From Micromonospora ferruginea (GTDB taxonomy: Bacteria; Actinomycetota; Actinomycetes; Mycobacteriales; Micromonosporaceae), in the NCBI RefSeq assembly GCF_013694245.2, contig NZ_CP059322.2, forward strand, positions 2,538,001-2,602,000: a stretch of DNA of 64,000 bases, in the 5' to 3' direction. Below the pieces are notes generated by a model that had not been told where the DNA came from, did no database searches, and was given only the letters and a program-made list of their open reading frames with translations. Position numbers and translations under genes: made by a program. Shown here piece by piece: positions 57,901-64,000 of the stretch; the stretch's first letter is position 1; every line of letters begins with the position of its first letter.

Positions 57901-59222
57901 TCGTAGCCGGTGACGCCGACGTTGTCGGTGGACGCGGTCCAGGTCAGCCGGATCTGGCCGCTCGCCGGCTGGGTCCAGGCGAGGTTGCCGGGCGCGGTCG
58001 GCGCGGTGGTGTCCCCGGTGTTGCCGGTACGGGTGACCGTGTTGCTGTTGCCGGACACGTTGCCGGCGGCGTCGCGGGCCCGCACGTAGTAGGCGACGGT
58101 GCTGCCGGCGGGCTGGGTGTCGGTGTACGTCAGCGTGGTGCCGCCGACGCTGGTGCGGAGCACGCCGTTGGCGTAGATGTCGTAACCGGTGACGCCGACG
58201 TTGTCGGTGGACGCGGCCCAGGTCAGCCGGACCTGGTCGGTGGCCGGCTCGGTGAACGCCAGGTTGCCCGGCGCGCTCGGCGCCTGGGTGTCGCCGGTGG
58301 CCGGGCCGTAGATCTCCAGCTCGGAGAGCTGCCCGGCGGGCCAGGCGCTGTTCGCGGTGAACAGCAGCCGCAGGTAGCGGGTGGACGCGGTGGGCACGGT
58401 GACGGTGACCGTGTTGCCGCCGGCCGGGTCGAACGCGTACGACGCGGACGCGACGAGCGTGCTGAACGAGGAGCCGTTGGTGCTGCCCTGCACGGTCAGC
58501 GTCTGGTTGCGTGCGCCCCAGCCGCCGGGCAGCCGCAGCACCAGCCGGTTGAGGCTGGTGGCAGCGCCCAGGTCGGCCTGGATCCACTGCGGGAACGCGT
58601 TGTTCGGGCTCTCCCAGTAGGTGCCCGCGTTACCGTCGTTGGCGTTGCCGGCCCCGTACACGTCGGAGTGGCCGCTCTCGGCCATCGTCTTGCCGAGCGC
58701 CAGGTTGGTCGAGGAGCTGGCGGTGCCGTAGACCTCCAGCTCGGCGAGCTGGGCGGCGGCCCAGCCGGTGTTCGCGGTGACGACGACGCGCAGGTAGCGG
58801 GCGTTGGTGGCGCTGAAGCCGAGCGACACCGCGTTACCGGCGGCCGGGCTGAACGAGCGGGCGGCGGACGCGACGACCGTGGTGAAGCCGCTGCCGTCGG
58901 CGCTGGCCTGCACGGACAGCGTCTGGTTGCGGGCCTCCCAGGCGGCGGGGAGCTTGAGCACCACCTGGTCGACGGCGCGGCTGGTGCCGAGGTCGACCTG
59001 GGCCCACTGGGGCAGCGCGCCGCTGCTCTCCCAGTAGCTGCCCTGGTTGCCGTCGGTGAGGTTGGCGGCCACGAACGAGCCGTTGACGCTGCTGGCGCTG
59101 GCGGGCCGGCCGGCGGCGAGGTTCGGGCCGCCGGCGGCCAGGGCCGGTGGGGCCGGCGCCGCGGTGACGGCCAGGCCGACCGCGGCGAGCACCGCGACCA
59201 TTCTGGTACGGAGTCTGGACAT
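54936..59222 (-). CDS. Very large secreted beta-helix protein, GH87 alpha-1,3-glucanase-like
   Basis: A 1428-residue secreted protein. In order: signal peptide (about 1-30), two F5/8-type (CBM32-like) domains (about 34-165 and 172-305), two FnIII domains (about 313-400, 408-495), a third F5/8 domain (about 500-640), two CARDB domains (about 645-740, 750-860), a CBM35-like domain (about 870-1035, YEAEDGSVGGGAQV) and a right-handed beta-helix (about 1050-1428). The helix carries FADGVNMTNGSTN followed by RSNGDDAF, giving three Asp like those of the GH87 active site. GH87 enzymes cut alpha-1,3-glucan of fungal walls. A polysaccharide lyase or other beta-helix enzyme is the alternative. ATG 59222. 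Confidence 0.78.
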   Translation of the reverse strand: MSRLRTRMVAVLAAVGLAVTAAPAPPALAAGGPNLAAGRPASASSVNGSFVAANLTDGNQGSYWESSGALPQWAQVDLGTSRAVDQVVLKLPAAWEARNQTLSVQASADGSGFTTVVASAARSFSPAAGNAVSLGFSATNARYLRVVVTANTGWAAAQLAELEVYGTASSSTNLALGKTMAESGHSDVYGAGNANDGNAGTYWESPNNAFPQWIQADLGAATSLNRLVLRLPGGWGARNQTLTVQGSTNGSSFSTLVASASYAFDPAGGNTVTVTVPTASTRYLRLLFTANSAWPAGQLSELEIYGPATGDTQAPSAPGNLAFTEPATDQVRLTWAASTDNVGVTGYDIYANGVLRTSVGGTTLTYTDTQPAGSTVAYYVRARDAAGNVSGNSNTVTRTGNTGDTTAPTAPGNLAWTQPASGQIRLTWTASTDNVGVTGYEVWANGTLRTTVGGSTLTYTDSQPDSATVSYQVRARDAAGNVSANSNTVTRTGTTTGGTNLAVGKPATASSVVHVFNAANAVDNDVTTYWEGAPGAYPSTLTVALGANASISAVVVKLNPDPAWGARTQTFQVLGREQSASGFTSLVGSATYSFNPTTSNTVTVPVSATAADVRLQFTANSGSSNGQVAEFQVIGVPAPNPDLTVTAVTASPTAPVETDAITLSAAVRNAGTAASAATNVNLYLGTTKVGTAAVGALAAGASSTVSASIGVRNAGSYQLTAKVDESNTVIEQNEANNSYTSPTALTVSPVASSDLVASAVTWSPGTPAAGATVSFAVTLRNQGTVASASGSHGITLTVLNDSGSVVRTLTGAYSGTIAAGATAGPVSLGTWTAANGKYTVRVVLADDANELPVKRQNNTSDRPLFVGRGANLGYDAYEAEDGSVGGGAQVIGPNRTIGDLAGEASGRRAVTLNTTGAYVEWTTKSAANALVTRFSIPDAPGGGGIDSTLNVYVNGVLHKPISLTSKHIWLYGAEAGPSDSPSAGAPRHLYDEANVLLNSTVPAGSRIRLQKDPANSTTYAIDFVNTELVSPRANPDPTRYKVPTGFSHQDVQNALDAVRMDTTGTLVGVYLPAGTYETAQKLQVYGKAVKVVGAGMWYTRFQTPTNQQNTDAGFRVESSASGSTFAHLAFFGNYTNRIDGPGKVWGELKDVDNLTLDSVWVEHTVCAYWGVSVDGLTIRDSRFRNTFADGVNMTNGSTNALVTNTEGRSNGDDAFALFSATDAGASGGNHGNVFENLTATLTWRAAGLAVYGGYDNIFRNLYIADQLTYSGITISSLDFGYPFVGFGASPPTRFENISLIRSGGHFWGAQTFPAMWLFSASKEFRGIRVSDVDIVDPTYSGIMFQTKYTGSQPENPITDTVLTNVSISGARRSGDAFDAKSGIGIWVNEMPEAGQGPAVGSATFTNLRLSDNAQDIRNTTSTFTITRN

Positions 59223-59284
59223 GGTGAACGGACACCTTCTTCCGGGGGACGTGGAGAGGCGTTGACGGGGGTGGGGGATGTGGT

Positions 59285-59314
59285 GCGGCGGGGACCCGGG
59301 CGGGTCCCCGCCGC
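59285..59314 (-). terminator. Hairpin terminator between the two GH87-like genes
   Basis: GCGGCGGGGACCC (59285-59297) and GGGTCCCCGCCGC (59302-59314) form a perfect 13-bp stem with a 4-nt loop just past the upstream gene's stop at 59321, so each gene is probably its own unit. Confidence 0.75.
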
Positions 59315-59320
59315 GCCGGG

Positions 59321-62206
59321 TCAGGAGGCGTAGACCTCGAACTCGGAGAGCTGGCCGGCCGGCCAGCCGGTGTTGCCGGTGAACGTCAGCCGCACGAAGC
59401 GGCGGTCACCGGAGGGCAGTGCGATCGACACGCTGTTGCCGGACGCCGGGTCGAACGTGTAACCGGCCGCCGACTTGAGCGTGGTGAACGACGAGCCGTC
59501 GGTGGAGCCGAGCACGGCCACCGTCTGGGTCCGGCTCTGCCAGGCCGCCGACGGCGGCAGCTTGAGCACCACCCGGGCCACCGGCCGGGCGCTGCCCAGG
59601 TCGACGGTCACCGACTGCGGGAACGCGTTGTTGGCGCTCTCCCAGTAGGTGTTGGCGTTGCCGTCGACCGTGTTGCCGGCGCCGTAGACGTCGGCGTGGC
59701 TGGTCTCCGCGACCGGCCGGCCGGCGGCCAGGTTGCCGGTCGGCGGCGCGGTGGTCGGCGGCGGGGTCGACGGCGGCGGGGTGGTGGTGGGCGGCGGGGT
59801 GGTCGTGCCGCCGCCGTACACCTCCAGCTCGGAGAGCTGGGCCGCCGGCCAGCCGGTGTTGCCGGTGACGGTGACCCGGACGTACCGGCGGGCGCCGGAC
59901 GGCAGCGCGATCGAGACGCTGTTGCCGGCCGCCGGGTCGAACACCCGGCCCGCCGACGAGGCGAGCGTGCTGAACGAGGAGCCGTCGGTGGAGCCGAGCA
60001 CGGACAGCGTCTCGGTACGGCGTTCCCAGCCGGCCGGGAGCTTGAGCACCACCCGGTCGACCGTGCGGGACGCGCCGAGGTCGACGGTCACCGACTGCGG
60101 GAACGCGTTGTTGGCGCTCTCCCAGTAGCTGCCCGCGTTACCGTCGACCGCGTTGCCGGCCGCGTACGTCTGGTTGACGCTCGTCGCGGTCGCCGGCCGG
60201 CCGAGGGCCAGGTTCCCGCCGGTCGGCGGCGGCGTGGTCGGCGGCGCGGTGGTCGGCGGGGCCGTGGTCGGCGGCGCGGTGGTCGGCGGCACGCTTGTGG
60301 ACGGCGGGCTGGACGGGCCGTTGCCCCACTGCGGCTCCGGCCACGGCCCGCAGTACGGGGTGGCCGTGTACCAGCCGGAGTTGCCGGTGCCCTGGGTGAT
60401 CTGGAAGCCGCTGCCCACGCAGTTGTGCATCGGGTTGGCCTGCGCGATGTTGGTGGCCCGCACGTTCGTGAAGCTGACCTGGCTGGGCGCCTGCACCTGG
60501 AGCGCGTACGTGCCCGCGCCGTCGATGCGGACATTGGTGAACGAGATGCCGCTGGTCTGCCCCTCGATCCAGTGCAGCGCCGCGTACGAGCTGTCCAGGA
60601 TGTCGGTGTCGGTGACGTTGATGGCCGCGCCCTGGATCGGCTCGTTGAGCGCGGAGAACCAGATCGCGCCCACCCCGAACTGCCAGTTGTAGTCGGAGTT
60701 GCCGTTGCGGATCAGCGTGTTGCGGGCCACCGTGATGGTGCCGGCCACCGCCGTCGGCCCGGTCACCCCGGGATAGCGGTTCGCGACGTGGATGCCGCCG
60801 CCGTTGGTCACCGAGTCGGCGGTCACGTTGTCGGCGATGGTGATGTTCCGCCCGCCGTACGTGACCAGGTGGTTCGCCAGGATCGTCACGCCGATGGTGT
60901 TGTGGGTGAACGAGTTGCCGACGTTCGGCACGCTCTGCGCCCACATGGCCAGCGCGTCGTCGCCGGTGTTACGGACGAACGTGTTCGTCACCGTGGAGTT
61001 GGTGACGCCCCAGTGGAAGTTCACCCCGTCGGCGGTCTGGTCGAGGATGCGGCTGTTGCGGATGGTGAAGTTGTCCATCGGCCCGTCCATCCAGGCGCCG
61101 ACCTTGGTGTGCTGCAACCACAGGTTGTCCACCACCGAGTTCGACATCGCGCCGCCGAGCGCGTTGACCTGGTCGTCGTCGATCCGCTCACGGATGTCGC
61201 CGATGATGGCGAAGTCCCGCAGCGTGACGTTGCGGCTGGGCCCGCCAGCCTCGTGCGAGCGGATCTCCCCGGAGTAGCCGCCGCCGGGGACGTACTTGCC
61301 GTAGATGCCGGCGGCCCGCTTGCGGTCGGTGGGGTGCCGGCCGCCGAGCACCGAGTACCACGGCCCGGCGCCGCGCAGCGTCACGCCGTCGACCACCACG
61401 TGGTCCCAGAGCGTGAACGTGCCGGACGGGATCCACACCGCCTTCCCCTGCGCCTTGCCGGCGTCCACCGCGGCCTGGAACTTCGCGGTGGAGTCGCTGG
61501 CGCCGGTCGGGTCCGCACCGAAGTCGGTGACCACGTCCAACACGCCGGACGGCTTGCTGATCGGCGCGGCGACCAGCTCGAAGTCGGCCAGGTCGATGGT
61601 GAACGTGGGCGACTGCGCGGTCGAGGAGACCTGGAGGCGGATCTTCGTGCCGGCCGGGTAGGTGGTGCCGAACATCGCCCGGGTCTCGTCGTAGAAGTGG
61701 TGCGGGTTGGTGTCGCCCGGGTTGTTGTTGAACGGGTAGCCGCCGTAGTACCAGCCGTACCGGGAGGTGACCGGCACGGCCTTGACCAGGGTGCCGTTCG
61801 CGCGCAGGTCGATGCTGGCGTCCCGGCCGGTGCCGGCGGCGTTGTCCGGCAGGCTGTAGCGGAACGTGACCGCGTTCGCGGGAGCGGCGAGCGTGAACTC
61901 GACGTACTCCCCGACCGCGTCGAGGGTGACCGCCTCCCGGCCGGACGCCTCCGACGGCAGCGTGCCGTAGCGCCGGTCCGGGCCGATCTTCGTGCCGGTG
62001 TGCGCGACCTGCTCCGCCTCCTGCTCCCGGAACGGGACGGTGGCGCCGCGGCCGGCGATGTCGAAGGGGGACAGCCCGGCGGCGTGCGCCGGGGTGGCGG
62101 TGGAGGTCAACGCCACGACGGTCAGTGTCGAGGCGGCGAGCGCGGCGGCGGCCAGGGCCGCCAGTCCGGTACGGCGGTGGCGGTGCGGGGTGCGGTGCTC
62201 GGCCAT
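59321..62206 (-). CDS. Secreted GH87-like alpha-1,3-glucanase (mycodextranase-like) with two CBM32-type domains
   Basis: A 961-residue secreted enzyme. Signal peptide about 1-43; CBM35-like domain (about 60-215, FREQEAEQVAHTGTKIGPDR); beta-helix (about 220-630) opening with DVVTDFGADPTGASDSTAKF and carrying TADGVNFHWGVTN then VRNTGDDALAMWAQ, the Asp triad seen in the 1428-residue protein; TP-rich linkers and two F5/8 domains (about 670-800 and 830-961) ending in a typical EFEVYA. The DGVN...GDDA pattern and architecture match GH87. It follows GH13 on the same strand. ATG 62206. Confidence 0.8.
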   Translation of the reverse strand: MAEHRTPHRHRRTGLAALAAAALAASTLTVVALTSTATPAHAAGLSPFDIAGRGATVPFREQEAEQVAHTGTKIGPDRRYGTLPSEASGREAVTLDAVGEYVEFTLAAPANAVTFRYSLPDNAAGTGRDASIDLRANGTLVKAVPVTSRYGWYYGGYPFNNNPGDTNPHHFYDETRAMFGTTYPAGTKIRLQVSSTAQSPTFTIDLADFELVAAPISKPSGVLDVVTDFGADPTGASDSTAKFQAAVDAGKAQGKAVWIPSGTFTLWDHVVVDGVTLRGAGPWYSVLGGRHPTDRKRAAGIYGKYVPGGGYSGEIRSHEAGGPSRNVTLRDFAIIGDIRERIDDDQVNALGGAMSNSVVDNLWLQHTKVGAWMDGPMDNFTIRNSRILDQTADGVNFHWGVTNSTVTNTFVRNTGDDALAMWAQSVPNVGNSFTHNTIGVTILANHLVTYGGRNITIADNVTADSVTNGGGIHVANRYPGVTGPTAVAGTITVARNTLIRNGNSDYNWQFGVGAIWFSALNEPIQGAAINVTDTDILDSSYAALHWIEGQTSGISFTNVRIDGAGTYALQVQAPSQVSFTNVRATNIAQANPMHNCVGSGFQITQGTGNSGWYTATPYCGPWPEPQWGNGPSSPPSTSVPPTTAPPTTAPPTTAPPTTPPPTGGNLALGRPATATSVNQTYAAGNAVDGNAGSYWESANNAFPQSVTVDLGASRTVDRVVLKLPAGWERRTETLSVLGSTDGSSFSTLASSAGRVFDPAAGNSVSIALPSGARRYVRVTVTGNTGWPAAQLSELEVYGGGTTTPPPTTTPPPSTPPPTTAPPTGNLAAGRPVAETSHADVYGAGNTVDGNANTYWESANNAFPQSVTVDLGSARPVARVVLKLPPSAAWQSRTQTVAVLGSTDGSSFTTLKSAAGYTFDPASGNSVSIALPSGDRRFVRLTFTGNTGWPAGQLSEFEVYAS

Positions 62207-62330
62207 GCGGGGTGTGCTCCCTTTCGTCGGTGGCCAGGTCCCCCGTTCGTGGCGGTGCTCCTGTCTCCTTTCCTCCCCAGGTGTTCCGGCGGCGGCCGGG
62301 ACGGGCCGCCGGTCGTTGGTGCGGCGCGGT

Positions 62331-62362
62331 GACGCCGGCGGCGGGACGGAGCCGCCGGCGTC
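62331..62362 (-). terminator. Hairpin terminator after GH13 gene
   Basis: GACGCCGGCGGC (62331-62342) and GCCGCCGGCGTC (62351-62362) pair perfectly over 12 bp with an 8-nt loop, 8 bp past the GH13 stop on the minus strand. Confidence 0.7.
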
Positions 62363-62370
62363 GCCGCGGT

Positions 62371-64000
62371 TCAGCGCGATCCGGTACGCAGCCAGACCGC
62401 GGTGTCCGGAGGCAACCGGTCGTCGTCGAGTGGCCCGCTGGCCAGCAGCAGGCTCTCGTGCGCGGGCAGCGGCACCGCCTCGTCGCCGAGGTTGACCAGG
62501 CAGGTGAACCCGGGTTCGCGGGCGAACGCGAGCACCCGGCCGGGGGCGGGCAGCCAGGTCAGCGCGCCGTCACCGAGCGCCGGCTCGGTCCGGCGGCACG
62601 CCAGCGCGGCCCGGTACAGCTCCAGCATCGAGTGCGGGTCGCCGGTCTGGACGCGAACCGTGCGGTCCTTCCAGTCCGCCGGCTGCGGCAGCCACGGCGC
62701 GGCGGATGCGCCCTCGGGACTGAACCCGAACGGCGGGTCGTCGCCCTGCCAGGGCAGCGGCACCCGGCAGCCGTCGCGGCCCGGGTCGACCCGCCCGGAG
62801 CGTTCCCACATCGGGTCCTGGCGCAGCGCGTACGGGATGTCCTCGACCTCCCACAGCCCCAGTTCCTCGCCCTGGTAGACGTAGGCGGCGCCGGGCAGCG
62901 CCAGGCAGAGCAGCGCGGCGGCCCGGGCCCGGCGGGTGCCCAACTCCAGGTCGGTGGGGGTGCCCTCACGCTTGGCCGCGAAGCTGAACCGGGTGTCGGC
63001 CCGGCCGTAGCGGGTGACGTGCCGGGTGACGTCGTGGTTGGACAGCACCCAGGTGGCCGGCGCGCCGACCGGGGCGTGCGCGGCGAGCGTGCCGTCGATG
63101 CTCTCCCGCAGCGCCGTGGCGTCCCAGGCGCAGCCGAGGAAGTCGAAGTTGAACGCGGTGTGCAGCTCGTCCGGCCGCAGGTAGTTCGCGAAGCGCTGCC
63201 GGTCCGGTAGCCACACCTCGCCGACCAGCGCCCGCTCCCCCGGGTAGCTGTCGGCGATCCGCCGCCAGGCGCGGTAGACGTCGTGCACGCCGTCCTGGTC
63301 GCGGAACGGGTGCGGGCGGTCCGGGTGGACCTCGGGCAGCGTGCCGTCCTTGACCAGCAGGCCGGCCGAGTCGATGCGGATGCCGTCCACGCCCCGGTCG
63401 AACCAGAACCGCAGGACGTCCTCGAACTCCGCGCGCACCCGGGGGTGGTCCCAGTTGAAGTCGGGCTGCTGCGGGGCGAACAGGTGCAGGTACCAGTCGC
63501 CGGGGGTGCCGTCCGGGTCGGTGGTGCGGGTCCAGGTGGGGCCGCCGAACTCGCCGGTCCAGTCGGTGGGCGGGAGGTCGCCGCCCGGGCCACGCCCGGC
63601 GCGGAACCAGAACAGCTCCCGCTCCGGCGCGTCCGGGCCGCCGGCCAGCGCCGCCCGGAACCACGGGTGCGCGTCCGAGCAGTGGTTGGGCACCACGTCG
63701 ACGATGGTCCGGATGCCGGACGCGTGCGCCTCGGTGATCAGCGCCTCGACCTCGCCGAGCGTGCCGAAGACCGGGTCGATGTCGCGGTAGTCGGACACGT
63801 CGTAGCCGGCGTCGGCCATCGGCGACGGGTACCAGGGGCTGAACCAGATCGCGTCGACGCCGAGCGCGGCGAGGTGGTCGAGGCGGGACCGGATGCCGGC
63901 GACGTCGCCGATCCCGTCGCCGTTGCCGTCGGCGAAGCTGCGCGGGTAGACCTGGTAGATCACCGCTGAGCGCCACCACGGGCTGCTGTCGACGATGGAC
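62371..64000 (-). CDS. GH13 alpha-glucosidase (partial, 5' end outside window)
   Basis: An alpha-amylase-family glucosidase cut by the window end. The frame runs into 64000 with SPWWRSAVIYQVYPRSFADG, so the true start lies beyond. Visible motifs are DVVPNHCSD (region I), GVDGIRIDSAG with the nucleophile Asp (region II), LVGEVW with the acid Glu (region III) and SNHDVTRH (region IV). The QVYPRSFADGNGDGIGD segment and overall size match oligo-1,6/alpha-glucosidases. It would finish off alpha-gluco-oligosaccharides released by the GH87-like enzymes downstream, if the latter act on alpha-glucan. Confidence 0.93.
   Translation of the reverse strand, partial: SIVDSSPWWRSAVIYQVYPRSFADGNGDGIGDVAGIRSRLDHLAALGVDAIWFSPWYPSPMADAGYDVSDYRDIDPVFGTLGEVEALITEAHASGIRTIVDVVPNHCSDAHPWFRAALAGGPDAPERELFWFRAGRGPGGDLPPTDWTGEFGGPTWTRTTDPDGTPGDWYLHLFAPQQPDFNWDHPRVRAEFEDVLRFWFDRGVDGIRIDSAGLLVKDGTLPEVHPDRPHPFRDQDGVHDVYRAWRRIADSYPGERALVGEVWLPDRQRFANYLRPDELHTAFNFDFLGCAWDATALRESIDGTLAAHAPVGAPATWVLSNHDVTRHVTRYGRADTRFSFAAKREGTPTDLELGTRRARAAALLCLALPGAAYVYQGEELGLWEVEDIPYALRQDPMWERSGRVDPGRDGCRVPLPWQGDDPPFGFSPEGASAAPWLPQPADWKDRTVRVQTGDPHSMLELYRAALACRRTEPALGDGALTWLPAPGRVLAFAREPGFTCLVNLGDEAVPLPAHESLLLASGPLDDDRLPPDTAVWLRTGSR

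Noticed and set aside
55308-59333. Plus-strand open frame of over 1300 codons opposite the large GH87-like gene
   Set aside because: Composition is Arg/Gly/Val-rich antisense; the minus-strand frame shows signal peptide and ten recognisable domains.

Overview
The window looks like chromosome of a filamentous actinomycete, most likely a Micromonospora or close relative. The DNA is very GC-rich, coding regions have strong third-position GC, GTG starts and 4-bp ATGA/GTGA gene overlaps are common, and the content (AHBA-type ansamycin genes, SapB-like morphogen genes, many secreted plant- and fungus-wall hydrolases, ECF sigma factors) fits. This is inference from content; no rRNA or other marker gene is present.

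Region 1 (1-11658) is one edge of an ansamycin-type gene cluster. A modular PKS, cut by the window start, opens with an adenylation domain, a decayed KR-like domain, an ACP and a KS, the loading layout expected for 3-amino-5-hydroxybenzoate (AHBA). Beside it lie nearly all genes for AHBA supply: aminodehydroquinate synthase (rifG-like), phosphatase (rifM), oxidoreductase (rifL), AHBA synthase (rifK), aminodehydroquinate dehydratase (rifJ), kanosamine kinase (rifN) and an aminoshikimate dehydrogenase homologue (rifI). No rifH or amide synthase is in view. Extras are a stand-alone lantibiotic-dehydratase C-terminal-like protein, a DoxX membrane protein and an FMN reductase. Both divergent promoters carry the same 10-bp-spaced motif (CCCCTAACCG), suggesting one cluster regulator.

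Region 2 (11.7-36 kb) is mostly housekeeping and accessory chromosome: RibD-like reductase, TPR protein, FUSC exporter, an ASRT-like protein coupled to an aldonolactone oxidase, an ECF sigma and zinc anti-sigma pair arranged tail to tail, MOSC protein, NYN/OST-HTH protein, two DHA2 drug exporters (one with a divergent TetR and operator), DUF305 lipoprotein, a frameshifted LPMO, a GH51-like enzyme, PAP2 protein, a sortase with its likely substrate, a Ser/Thr kinase and LtrA.

Region 3 (36-42.5 kb) is a hemicellulose/pectin block: an SRPBCC protein that seems to have carried a CBM2-like tail, GH62 arabinofuranosidase, PL1 pectate lyase and GH30 xylanase, with separate LacI/CebR-type operators and strong hairpin terminators.

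Region 4 (42.6-52.7 kb) holds a divergent EamA/MocR pair and a complete ram/amf-type class III lanthipeptide locus: two atypical LuxR-family regulators, two ABC exporter halves, two tandem genes for an identical 39-residue SapB-like precursor, and the LanKC synthetase.

Region 5 (53-64 kb) has an ECF sigma factor with SnoaL-like tail, small membrane proteins, two very large secreted beta-helix proteins resembling GH87 alpha-1,3-glucanases, and a GH13 alpha-glucosidase cut by the window end. These three could break down fungal alpha-glucan. Palindromic intergenic elements recur through the window.
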